Shown one piece after another: positions 11,970 to 24,363 of a DNA stretch of 64,000 nucleotides. The notes beneath the pieces are model-generated. The model ran no database searches. It was not told the origin of the DNA and was given only the letters and a program-made list of their open reading frames with translations. Where the stretch lies: the NCBI GenBank assembly GCA_030272155.1, contig CP126204.1, forward strand, positions 2,719,501 through 2,783,500. The letters are read 5' to 3'. How positions within the stretch are numbered: the first letter of the stretch is position 1; the number at the start of each line of letters is the position of its first letter. Source of the DNA: Tetradesmus obliquus. Its lineage: Eukaryota > Chlorophyta > Chlorophyceae > Sphaeropleales > Scenedesmaceae. The position numbers were made by a program, and so were the translations under genes.

Positions 11970-14900
11970 CAAACACAGTGGGTCAGTCTTGACAGCCGCT
12001 GCAGCACGGTTTCCGGCCTGTCTGCTGCCAAGGCCATGTTGGCTGTGGTAGTACTGCACTGCTGGTGCACAGCCCTTACTTACAAATGGGCTGCAAAGGT
12101 TCTCAACATCCAACAACTGGTAGATACAGTGCAGCTTGGCACAACCGAGTGTTTTTTTTAAATCCAACTGACCTGCGCCACTCCCACCGCAATGCCCAGC
12201 AGCGCCGTCAGCAGCAGGTCGGTCATCATTACCAGTGTCATTATCATACCCAGCAGTAGCAGTAGAAGCAGGGTTTTACGTATGTTATGTTAACTAAACC
12301 GCCCGTACCTGCGCCACGCCCACCGCAATGCCCAGCAGCGCCGTCAGCAGCAGGTCTGTCATCAGCGCCGCGCGCGACGACACCCACTTGCGCGCACTGC
12401 GCAGGATGATCAGCTTCACCTGGTGCGCCAGCGAGGATAATCAGCAGGATAGTCAGGATAATGGCAGGATAACGGCAGGACGATGGCAAGGTAATGGCAG
12501 GACAATGGCTGGACAATGGCAGGACAATGGCAGGATATTCAGGACGATCCGGATAAGCAGGGTAAGCAAGATATCCGCATGATGATCAGCTTCACCTGGT
12601 GCGCCAGCAAGGATAATCAGCAGGATAGTCAGGATAATGGCAGGACGATGGCAAGATAATGGCAGGATAATCAGGAGGATCCAGATAATCAGGATGATCA
12701 CAATGACCGCAAAATGATCAGCTTCACCTGGTGCGCCAGGCTCGGCGGTCGCCGGCGCCGCACCGCTGCTGCTGCATTCGTGCATGCCACCTTCCTGGCG
12801 GCTGGGTCCAGTGGTGCTGCTTTGTGCAGTGCATCTGCCTCCTCATCATCTTGATGAAGATCTGGCAGCAGCAGTGGGTTCTTTTTGTGTCTGGCGAAGC
12901 TGCTGCTGCTGCTGTGGGCTGCTGCTGCGGCCTCGTGATCGGTGCTGCTCTCCTTGACCTGCTGCAGCCTGCCGACCACGTGCGTGGAAGTGTCCTGGCG
13001 CTCCGCCTCCTCCTGCAAGTGCACAAGGCATGGCAGGTGCGGGATCCATCACTTTTTTTTTTGAAAGTTGTTATGCTCGTACTGCAGTGGATTCGTGTGC
13101 ATGAGTCAGTGTGAGGAGTCCTGTTACTCAGCGTCCTCCTGCGCAAATGTACATCAACGAGGTATTGCAACACATGGGTCGGATGTGAGGTTGCTCTCCT
13201 TGACCTGCTGCAGCCTGCCGATCACAGTAGGTGAAGGGGTCCTGGCGCTCCGCCTCCTCCTGCAAGTGCAACATAAATGGCAGGCAGGTGCGTGATACCA
13301 TCAACAACATGTTGTGTGAATGGTTTGGATAATAACTTCGGTGAGTTTGTGTGCACGATCCAGCGCTAGGAATCCTGCCGCCCAGCCGCCTCCTGCGTGC
13401 ACGCACAGCAGAAGGGCATTGCAAAACATGGGTCAGCTTTGAGGTCGCTTTCCTTGACCTGCTGCAGCCTGCCGATCACAAGCGGGGAGGGGATGGCGCT
13501 CAGCCTCCTCCTGCAAAAGCACAAATTGGGATATTGCAACAGGCCCGCAGGTGCTGCATCATCAGGAACTCAGTCGCCTGGTTCAAGCACAGCGCTCGCG
13601 CCTCCTGCAGCAGCTTATCTGAATACGCAAACCATGCAATGCTGTATTTTGTAGCAGCTATCATGGCTACAGAAACACTCCAGCCCCACCTGCAGGTGCT
13701 GCATCATCAGGAAATCAGCCAGCTGGTCCAGGCACAGCGCGCAAGCCTTATCAAGCAACCATCCAGACATGTAAAGCTACTCTGGAAATCTGTTTCTTAA
13801 GTCACACAACGGCAGGTGCTGCATCATCAGGAAGTCTGGTTCAAGCACAGCGCGCGAGCCTCGTCCAGCAACTGCTTCACATTTCAACCGTACAGTTCTG
13901 CACATTTCACCATAAACTTCAGTTTCATATCTACCCACCTGCAGGTGCTGCATCATCAGGAAGTCTGCCAGCTGGTTCAGGCACAGCGCGCGAGCCTCAT
14001 CCAGCAACTGCTTCACATTTCAACCATACATTCCTGCACTTTTCACCATAAACTTCAGTTTCATATCTACCCACCTGCAGGTGCTGCATCATCAGGAAGT
14101 CTGCCAGCTGGTTCAGGCACAGCGCGCGAGCCTCAACACGCAACCCTTTACAAATGTTACGTTGAAAAAAGGTATGGTCTATCACAGGTCCCAGGTCACT
14201 CACCTGCAGGTGCTGCATCATCAGAAAATCCGCCAGCTGGTTCAGGCACAGCGCGCGGGCCTCATCCAGAGTAGCGCAGGGCCCCGCCAACGCCATCTGG
14301 CTGCACACCTGGCTGGCTGTGCGCAGCTGCCGAGCCTCTTTCAGCTGCTGCATGCCGCTTGCTGCACTCGCATTCGCAGCCAGCACCACCTTGCTTGCTG
14401 CCCGGAAGCGGCTCAACGCCTGCCTGTACTTTGCCACCTGTTGCATCGCCTCGCTGCTGCTCATGGCGGGTGCATCTGCAGCAGCAGGCGGCAGCGCTAC
14501 GCTTCGGCCAGCTGCTGCTGCTGCCGGCTGCTGCTGCTGCTGCTTTTGCTTAGTGCTGGTCTGGCGCAGTAGCGCATTGCGCTGCAGCCTTGCAGCAGCA
14601 CATGTCAGCATGCCTGGAGAGCATGCAGGCACATTCAGATTGGGGCAAGTGGAGCCGCCTGCCGCCTCGTTTGCTGCACACTCTGCTGCTGCTGCATCCA
14701 TTTCTGCAGAGCTGGCAGTTGCCAGTGTAGCGGCTGCCTCAGCAACCTTCGGGTCATCTGCTGCTGCCCTGAAGATCGCTGCTGCTGCCAGTTTGCACGT
14801 CGTGCTGTCGCCCGGCACGCCAGTTGCCTCACTCTGCTGCCGGCACTCAGCTTCTGCGGCGTGCAGTGCAGGCAGCGCTGCTGTTGCAGCAGCAAACGGC

Positions 14901-17045
14901 GAGGCCTCGGGTGCAGCAGCTGTGTCATCGTCCAGGCTCTCGTATGAGCTGTATGCAGCAAAAGTGGACGTGCGTGTCAGCGGCGATGCTGCCTGCTGTT
15001 CCGGCTGCTGCACTGCTGCCGTAGGGGGTGCGTCGTCACCCGCTGCTGCCGCTGCTGCTGCGGCCACGTGCTGCTGCTGCTGCTGCTTCACTGCCCCAGC
15101 AGCTTTGCCGTCTGCTGCAGCAGCTGCAGCAGCAGCAGCAGCGGCCGCCTGAGGTGTGCCGGCAGGTTTCGCCGGCATTCCTGTTGCTGTTGTTACTGCT
15201 GATGATGATGACGTAGTGCCTGCTGCTGCCCTCAGCTGTGCTTTGAGTGCTGCCATGAACTGGTCCTGTGTGATGGAGCTGCCTGGTGACATGCCAAAGT
15301 CGTCACACACGCCCGAAATGAACACAGCAAATTGCTCCTGTGCGGCACACAAACAGTAGCAAATGCAGACAGCAGGAACAGCAGAGCAGGCACAGAAAGA
15401 GCCAGTTCAGGTTGGCTGCAGCACAGGTGAACGTGCACTGGAATAAGGGTTGGTTGTTGAGTCCAGCCATGAACTGGTCCTGTGTAATGCAGCTGCCTGG
15501 TGGCATGCCAACTTTATCACACACGCCCGAAATGAACACAGCAAATTGCTCCTGCACGTTGCACAAAATGCGCAATGGCAGACAGCAGGAGCAGCAGAGC
15601 AGGCACAGAAAGAGCCAGTTCAGAACAACTGCAGCACAGATGATCATGCACTGCAATCAGGGTTGTTGAGTGCAGCCATGAACTGATCTTGAGGGATGGA
15701 GCTGCCTGGTGACATGCCAAAGTCGTCACACACGCCCGAGATGAACACAGCAAATTGCTCCTGCACGTTGCACAAACAATGCGCAATGGCAGACAGCAGG
15801 AACAGCAGAGCAGGCACAGAAAGAGCCAGTTCAGGTTGGCTGCAGCACAGGTGGACATGCACTGGAATCAGGGTTGGTTGTTGAGTCCAGCCATGAACTG
15901 GTCCTGTGTGATGGAGCTGCCTGGTGACATGCCAAAGTCGTCACACATGCCCAAAATGAACACAGCAAATTGCTCCTGTGCAGCACAAGGACATGAAAAG
16001 TGGCATTACAATCGTCACGCAAAGCAGGGCAGTTGCACAGGGGCACCAGACACAGCAGGCAGGCAGACATCTGTTCGCGCTGGTTGCGGCAGAAGGGAAC
16101 ATGCACCGCAACCAAGGTTGTGAGAGGTGTGCATTGAAGCTGCGCATAGGTGCTCCTACTGTGATGTTTCCAGCTTTGTTCAACGACAGTTCATAGCGTC
16201 AAATCCTAGCCACAACACATACCTCACTGTGAAGTTCCCAATGCACCAAAGCATGCAGCACCACAGCATGCAGCAAACCAACACAACATCCTTCCCGCCA
16301 CCTAGCTCAGCACAACCTGATTCAAACTTCCCGCCAACTTGGTCAAATTTCAAACACACTCACCTCCCCCAGCAGGCTCTTCACGCCCGCCTCGTCCCAG
16401 AACTTCATGAAGCCCTCGCAGCTCAGCACAGCCTGATTCAATGTTTCCCGCCGATTTGGCCCATTTTCAAAATTCATCACACTCACCTCTTCCAGCAGGG
16501 TTGTTCACTCCAGCCTCGTCCTAGGACTTCAGTAAGCCCTCGTAGCTCAGCACAGCCTGATTCAAAGTTTCCCGCCAACTTGGCCCATTTTCAAAATTCA
16601 AACACACTCACCTCGCCCAGCAGGCTCTTCACGCCCGCCTCGTCCCAGAACGTTAGGAAGCCCTCGTAGCTCAGCACGCTGCCCTTGTCATTTATGTTAT
16701 CGCCATCAGCATCGGCCAGCTGCTCCGCGAAGCTGTTATTTTTTCGAATGTCCCGCTTCGCATCCACGAGCAGGTGGAACCGCGACAGCAGCGCCTCCAA
16801 ATCCCGAGGCCTCCACGGCCAGTCCACGACCGGCGTGGAAGCCGGTGCCGGGATGTGCACCGGCACGCCGGTGGCGGTTGCCGCGTGCTGCAGCATGCCG
16901 GGATCGGACAGTGCCCGCTGCTCTTCCCGCAGCTGCCGGGCCACCCACACCTCGCCGCACTTGCTCCACATCGTGGACAGCTGCGAGGGAATGTAGTCTG
17001 TTGTTGCACAGTGCAGGCGGTTGAGGGGTTGAGGGGTTGGCGATT

Positions 17046-17111
<66 letters not shown>

Positions 17112-17476
17112 CCATCAGATGACACATGCAAGCTGGCACAGAGTATCTCATATGTAAGTGATGTGCGCAAGCCGGGATGCAAGAACGGCTGTTGATTGCT
17201 GACGGCAGGCATGTGCCCACATGCTGCAGTGGCAGATGGTGGCAGACAGTATACACTGTTGCCGCAAACAGAACAGTGTACACACTGTTGCTGCAAACAA
17301 AACAGTGTACACTGCCGCTGCAAACATGTTGCTGCACATCACATGGAGCGGCTAACGCGCATCAAACAGTGTGGGGCTGCACAGACAGACCTGCACAAAA
17401 ACAACTAATGTACAGCAGCTTGCTTGGCTACAGCTGAGGCGATGCACTGTGGTGCTGTGAATGCTGTAAGTGCCAC

Positions 17477-17509
<33 letters not shown>

Positions 17510-20500
17510 AGTCTCTCAGGCAGCACCAGTTAGCAGGGCAAACACTCACCAGGGTCCTGCGGGCGCGGCACGACGCCTGCGGCATCAATAACGAGAATGC
17601 AGAGATGCAAAGTGAAAAGCCAGACACCGCCAGGCTCAGAGAATACAAGCATGGCACTACACAGGTCAATGGTGTTGGTCACTATGCCTACTCATGCATG
17701 CATGATCGTTCACATTGCCATGCGTAATCCCTTTAGCCCAAAAGCAAAGCGGACAACAACCACATCACGTTGCTGACAGACCCACCTGCGATCACGTACA
17801 TCAAAAAGTCTGCCACGTTCTCTCCAGGTGGAATGTAGATGCCCAGGAAAGCAGCGTAGGCCAGCACCATGCTCAAGTGCATAACAAGCAAACAACATGT
17901 CACTAACATACTGCCACACCTGCAATGGCGTCCATCTGATAGTCTGCCACGTTCTCTCCAGGTGGGATGTAGAAGCCCAGGAAAGCAACGTAAGCCAACA
18001 AGCCGCAAAAGCGTGTGACAAGCAAATAACATGTCACTAACACACTAACACACCTGCAATGACGTCCATCAGAAAGTCTGCCACATTCTCCCCCGGTGGA
18101 ATGTAGAAGCCCAGGAACGCAGCGTAGGCCAGCGCCATGCACAAGTGCACGACAAGCAAATAACACGTCACTAACACACTAACACACCTGCAATGACGTC
18201 CATCAAAAAGTCTGCCACGTTCTCCCCCGGTGGAATGTAGAAGCCCAGGAACGCAGCGTAGGCCAACAAGCCGCAAAAGCGTGTGACAAGCAAATAACAT
18301 GTCACTAACACACCTGCAATGACCTCCATCAGAAAGTTTGCCACATTCTCCCCCGGTGGAATGTAGAAGCCCAGGAACGCAGCCTAGGCCAGCGCCATGC
18401 ACAAGTGCACGACAAGCAAATAACACGTCACTAACACACTAACACACCTGCAATGACGTCCATCAGAAAGTCTGCCACGTTCTCCCCCGGTGGAATGTAG
18501 AAGCCCAGGAACGCAGCGTAGGCCAACAAGCCGCAAAAGCGTGTGACAAGCAAATAACATGTCACTAACACACCTGCAATGACGTCCATCAGAAAGTCTG
18601 CCACATTCTCCCCCGGTGGAATGTAGAAGCCCAGGAACGCAGCGTAGGCCAGCGCCATGCGCTGCGGGCCCGCAAACACCACATGCCCACAGCTGCTGAG
18701 CAGCAGGCAGGTGTCAAACATGTTGAAGATGGAGCACCTGCGGCAGCAGCAGCAAAATTTTGCAGTACATACCTTAAATGTGTGCTGCACTGCACTGCCA
18801 AGGTATGCGTGCGCAGGCTGCAGCGCGCATCGTAAGCACAAATTGCCAGCGCACACACCCTGCTAACCTCGAACCTGCCACTCATCACACGCCGCACATT
18901 CATTTGGAGAGACTGCTGTGCAGCGCTGTCCACAGAAATCCACCGTGGCTGGTGCATCACCGCCAGCACGTTCATGCCGCGCTCGCTGCTGCTCTTCAGC
19001 CCGCCCACCAACCCCGCTGCTGCCGCCGCCTAAACCCTCGGCAAAGGCCACTCAAAACCCTACCCACCGTGGCTGGTGCATCACCGCCAGCACGTTCATG
19101 CCGCGCTCGCTGCTGCTCTTCAGCGCGCCCACCGCACCCCACTGCTGCCGCCACCTAAACCCTGGCCAAGGCTACCCCAAACCCCTACCCACCGTGGCTG
19201 GTGCATCACGGCCAGCACGTTCATGCCGCGCTCGCTGCTGCTCTTCAGCGCTCCCACCACATCGTATGCCACAGCAGCATCCAGCCCGCTGGTGGGCTCA
19301 TCCAGCCACAGCAGCGCAGGCTTGGCCACCAGCTCCACCCCTATGGCCACGCGCTTGCGCTGCCCGCCGCTGATCATGCGTGATCCTGAGCAGCCCACCA
19401 CCTGCATTTGTAAGATGTGTGACAAAGCAAGCAGAACATTGTACCTTGTAAGCAGTCCTTTGATTGCAGAAATTTCTGATTTGATGAGGCAGGAAAGGGT
19501 TGCAAAAGGCAAGCAGCGCAGGCTTGCCCACAAGCTCCACGCCAATAGCCACGCGCTTGCGCTGCCCTCCTGAGATCATGCGCGACCCGGAGCAGCCCAC
19601 CACCTGTAACGGCAGCATGTGGATCACCAAACGGTGCAGCAACCAAACACCAGGTGAGCAGCCGTTTTACAGTTGCAGGCATGTTGCTGTGTGTTGCATG
19701 TGCTTTGGTAGCAGCGCTGAGGCAGGCTTGGCCACAAGCTCCACCCCTATGGCCACGCGCTTGCGCTGCCCGCCGCTGATCATGCGCGAGCCAGAGCAGC
19801 CCACCACTTGCAGCATATACGTCATGGTGCATCATTGGTGGAAACATGCAGCTGATCTGAGGTAGCGGGCAATGTGACCGAACCGAAGCTATGTCGTAGA
19901 CGCAGTGCAGTGCTTTGTCTGGCGGTTTTGTGTTGCCACTTTGCAGTTGTTGCTGCCAGCTGCACTGCAATGGCCACGCGCTTGCGCTGCACGCCGCTGA
20001 TCATGCGCAAGTTGGAGCAGCCCACCATCCGGCCCACCACCCAGTGCATAGGCCTAGCTCACCACCCACCCCACCACCCAGCCCACCACCAGACGCCACT
20101 GTACCTGGTGCGCCACCTTGTTCAGTGCCATCAGCGCCATCACTTCCAGCACCATGCCAGACAACCAAAGCCCTCAACCCCAATCGTGTAACCATAGACT
20201 GAACCCTAAACCCACCTGGTGTGCCACCTTGTTCAGCGCCATGAGCGCCACACCAGACAACCAAAGCCCTTAACCCCAATCGTGAAACCTTGGACCCTGA
20301 ACCCTAAACCCACCTGGTGCGCCACCTTGTTCAGCGCCATCAGCGCCATCACTTCCAGCACCACGCCAGACAACCAAAGCCCTCAACCTCAATCGTGAAA
20401 CCTTTGACCCTGAACCCTAAACCCACCTGGTGGGCAACCTTGCTCAGCGCCATCAGCGCCATCACCTCCAGCACCACCCCAAACAACCAAAGCCCTCAAC

Positions 20501-21954
20501 CCCAATCGTGTAACCATAGACTGAACGCTAAACCCACCTGGTATGCCACCTTGTTCAGTGCCATCAGCGCCACCCCAGACAACCAAGGCCCTCAACCCCA
20601 ATCATTACACCATATCCCCCAAACCCTGAACCCACCTGGTGGGCCACCTTGTTTAGAGCCATGAGCGCCATCACCTCCAGCACCACCCCAGGCAACCAAA
20701 GCCCTCAACCCAACCGCCAAACCATAGACCCTGAACCCTAAACCCACCTGGTGGGCCACCTTGTTCAGTGCCATCAGCGCCATCACCTCCAGCACCACGC
20801 CAGACACCTGGCCGCGCCGCAGCCGTCGCTGCCGCCGCTTGGCGGCCCACGCGTCGCACAGGTCGGCTGCAGCGTTGTGAGCAGCGCTGTATGGCAGCCG
20901 CAGCCGGCACGCAATCTCCAGGTTCTCCAGCACCTGCATGTGCAAGTGAAGTGTTGAAGTCTAGGGTTTGGGGTTTTGAGGTTGCTTTGTGTGAGAATGA
21001 TAGGCGTGTCTGTATGGCAGCCGCAGCCTGCAGGCCATCTCCAGGTTCTTTAACACCTGCATGTACAAGTGAAGTGTTGAAGTCTAGGGTTTGGGGTTTT
21101 GAGTTTGGTGTGTGTGTGAGATTAATAGGCGCCTCTGTTCGGCAGGCGCAGCCGGCATGCTATTTCCAGGTTCTTTAACACCTGGGTGTAGGGTTCAAAC
21201 TTCAGCGTTTCAGCATGGTTGGAAAAACTGGGCAGCGCTGTATGGCAGCCGCAGCCGGCACACAATATCCAGGTTCTCCAGCACCTGCCATGACACGGGT
21301 CTGGGATTTGGGGGTATGGGTTGTTGGGTCGGGTTTGTTTGATGGTCGGACGGTTGGACGAACTGCGGCACGTAGCACCTGCGGAACGTAGCCCATCATG
21401 TCGCAGACAGGTCACACTGTGCTGCAGGACCCATGGGCGCTGCTTAGATCAAAACAGCCAGTTTTCCTCACTAGGTCGATCAATGCATTGAATAAGGCAT
21501 GTACATCATATGCAACATCATATGTCACATAATGACTTATGTTATAACCACTCACCGTGAGGCTCTCATGCAGCAGGTCAAACTGCGGCACGTAACCCGT
21601 CATGTGCGCCAGGTCACACTTTGCCTGCGCCAGCCGCCCTGTGTGGCCACACACCGCCAGCGCACTCTCACTCTTGTAGCTGTCAGCCGCCGAGCTGGCC
21701 AAAACCCTGATGTCGCCCAAAACCCTGTTGGAGGGCAGCCGCCGCGCCAGGGCTTTGCAGAGCGAGGTTTTGCCACAGCCTGAGGGGCCCATGATGGCGT
21801 GCAGCTGAGAGTGGGCGAAGCGGCCAGACACACCTGCAGCAGCAGCAGCAGCAGCAGCAGCAGCGGCAGCAGCAGCAGTAACAGCAGCAGCAGCGTGAGG
21901 GGCCCATGATGGCGTGCAGCTGCGAGTGCATGAAACGGCCAGATACACCTGCAC

Positions 21955-21986
<32 letters not shown>

Positions 21987-22072
21987 GCAGCGGCAGCAGC
22001 AGCAGCAACAGCCTGAGGGGCCCATGATGGCGTGCAGCTGCGAGTGGGCGCAGCGGCCAGACACACCTGCAC

Positions 22073-22120
<48 letters not shown>

Positions 22121-22288
22121 GAGGGGCCCATTATGGCAACCAGCTGCCAGTGAACAAAGCGGCCAGACACTCCTGCAGCAGCAGCAGCAGCAGCAGCAAC
22201 AGCCTGAGGGGCCCATGATGGCGTGCAGCTGAAAGTGGGCGAAGCGGCCAGACACACCTGCAGCAGCAGCAGCAGCAGCAGCAGCAGC

Positions 22289-22323
<35 letters not shown>

Positions 22324-22462
22324 GAGGGACCGATGATGGCGTGCAGCTGCGAGTGGGCGAAGGGGCCAGACACACCTGCAGCAACTGCAGCAGCAGCAGC
22401 AGCAGCTTGAGGTGCCCATGATGGCGTGCAGCTGAGAGTGGGCGAAGCGGCCAGACACACCT

Positions 22463-22493
<31 letters not shown>

Positions 22494-24307
22494 CCTGAGG
22501 GGCCCAATATGGCAACCAGCTGCCCGTGAACAAAGCGGCCAAACACGCCTGCACAAGCAGCAGCAGCAGCAGCCTGAGGGGCCCAATATGGCAACCAGCT
22601 GCCAGTGAACAAAGCGGCCAAACACGCCTGCACAAGCAGCAGCAGCAGCAGCCTGAGGGGCCCATGATGGCGTGCAGCTGAGAGCGGGCGAAGCGGCCAT
22701 ATACGTCTGCGGAATCAGCAGCAGCATGAGAGGCACATGATGGCATGCAGCTGACAGTGGGTAAAGCGTCCAGACACGCCTGCACCAAGATAGACATACA
22801 ACAATGCACCCTGTAATTATTATGCACACTGTAATTATTATTCCAGCAGCCTGCATCAGACAGCGACAGAAACTTGAAGCCGCGGGGCATGGGTGCGGTT
22901 GACATGAACGACTGTTCTCACCTGGGATGATGAATTTGGTTCCCGCTGCTGCAGCAGCATCCAGCTGCTCATCCAGCTCATCCTGCGGCTGCTGCTGCTG
23001 TGGTAAGTACAGCACCCAAAACAGACAATAACAGTGGCGCACAACTCACCTGGGATGATGAACTTTGCTCCTGCTGCTGCAGCAGCATCTAGCTGCTCAT
23101 CCAGCTCAGCCAACTCATCCAGCAGCGCTAGCCGCTACCTCACCCCACTGGACAGCAAACGCCCACTGCACAAGCAAACCCAGTTCTTCAGCTGCTGTTG
23201 CTGCTGCTGGTTGCTGCTGCTGGTGCTGCCAATTGTAAACAACATATGCGCGTTGTTTCACATGCTAATATGCGATGTGCGTCTCACCTGGGATGATGAA
23301 TTTGGTTCCCGCTGCTGCAGCAGCATCCAGCTGCTCATCCAGCTCATCCTGCGGCTGCTGCTGCTGTGGTAAGTACAGCACCCAAAACAGACAATAACAG
23401 TGGCGCACAACTCACCTGGGATGATGAACTTTGCTCCTGCTGCTGCAGCAGCATCTAGCTGCTCATCCAGCTCAGCCAACTTTTCAGCAGCGCTAGCCGC
23501 TACCTCACCCCACTGGACAGCAAACGCCCACTGCACAAGCAAACCCAGTTCTTCAGCTGCTGTTGCTGCTGCTGGCTGCTGCTGCTGGTGCTGCCGATTG
23601 TAAACAACATATGCGCGTTGTTTCACATGCTAATATGCGATGTGCGTCTCACCTGGGATGATGAATTTGGTTCCCGCTGCTGCAGCAGCATCCAACTGCT
23701 CATCCAGCTCATCCAACTCATCCTGTAGCGCTCGCTGCTACCTCACCCCACTGGACAACAAAAGCCCACTGCACAAGCAAGCCCAGTTCACCTCAGCTGC
23801 TGTTGCTGCTGCTGCTGCTGGTGCTGCTGGTGCTGCCGATTGTAGATAACATGTTGTTCCACACGTAAAACACAGTGTTCGTCTCACCTGGGATGATGAA
23901 TTTGGCTCCTGCTGCTGCAGCAGCATCTAGCTGCTTATCCAGCTCCGCCAACTCATCCTGCAGCGCTAGCCGCTCCTTCATAGACCGCCGCATGCTGCGG
24001 TCTTTGCTGCTGCTGCTGCTGCTAACCTGCCCCTTGCCTCCTTCTTTAGCTGAACCCTTGGCAGCTTCTCTGGCATGGGCGCTGCTGCTGCTGCTGTCAA
24101 GAAGGTTCGCTGATGTTTTGCCGCCGCTGCCGCGGCAGCAGGCTGCACGCTGTACTGTATCAACCACCCACTGGCCAAAACCATCGCGGTCAACGCCCCT
24201 GTCTGACACCCAGACTTCTTTGAAAACCAGCGTGAGCCTCGGATTGATTGTGTACTCATTGTCTGCCTCGGCAGCTTCCAGGGAGTCAAGGCTGGCCAAC
24301 AGCAGCA

Positions 24308-24363
<56 letters not shown>

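Larger units (their letters stand above)
7984..12419 (-). other. ABCG transmembrane domain exons
   Basis: Six hydrophobic spans can be read: AALMTDLLLTALLGIAVGVA (exon 12419-12309), LLWMLITQLAYGCMML (11921-11787), LGLLLHPALFFAWLYVLTL and YYMALVAVGWYCSGVGYL (11042-10860), SLIAGLAAAMILGGVANG (9869-9718), and ILAFALLGGLGLMCRLLLWL (8276-7984). Between spans five and six lie WGLQAVYISWL (9186-9104) and GLDPEMLQTL (8791-8711), matching the ABCG extracellular-loop region. The protein ends FKVRRKASE. Confidence 0.85.
12728..16997 (-). other. ABCG linker: EF-hand-like pair and low-complexity region
   Basis: Exon 16997-16612 has an acidic loop, DADGDNINDKGSVLSYEGF, between predicted helices. Exon 15337-14204 starts with FAVFISGVCDDFGMSPG followed by SSITQDQF, a second helix-loop-helix resembling a degenerate EF-hand. 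About 250 Ala/Gln/Ser-rich residues follow, then a helical segment ending LNQLADFLMMQHLQ. Exon 13012-12728 adds EEAERQDTSTHVVGRLQQVK and leads into the first membrane span. The loops lack several canonical Ca ligands, so calcium binding is a suggestion only. Confidence 0.6.
19193..21833 (-). other. ABCG nucleotide-binding domain exons
   Basis: Exon 21833-21556 carries Walker A (GPSGCGKTS) and the Q-loop (GYVPQFD). Exon 20933-20748 carries the helical part (ENLEIACRLRLP). Exon 19401-19193 carries the signature ISGGQRKRVAIGVEL, Walker B LLWLDEPTSGLD and the H-loop VMHQP. All catalytic motifs are intact, so the domain should hydrolyse ATP. The next exon, 18737-18574, carries the GFYIPPGENVADFLMDV segment typical of the ABCG NBD end. 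Confidence 0.92.

Noticed and set aside
14319..15152. 277-codon plus-strand frame rich in Ala
   Set aside because: Antisense shadow of the low-complexity ABCG exon 15337-14204, which has phase-matched splice sites and helical coding segments.
17780..18660. Regularly spaced repeats that resemble a CRISPR array
   Set aside because: The repeats are coding ends of an ABCG exon with splice donors, spacers are unequal intron sequence, and the setting is a eukaryotic gene.
19500..20040. Echoes of the ABC signature exon as mutually exclusive alternative exons
   Set aside because: They have an acceptor but no donor and do not continue into Walker B, so they cannot replace the real exon.
20100..22790. 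Possibility that the echo arrays are assembly errors
   Set aside because: Copies differ by substitutions and indels, form subfamilies, and follow a strict one-sided splice-site rule. The higher-order blocks at 22918-23646 still deserve a read-depth check.
21412..22905. Long open frame of about 500 codons on the minus strand through the Walker A array
   Set aside because: The frame is open because CTG repeats and short echoes lack stops. It changes the reading of successive echoes and includes acceptor sequences, so only its end (21833-21556) is exon.
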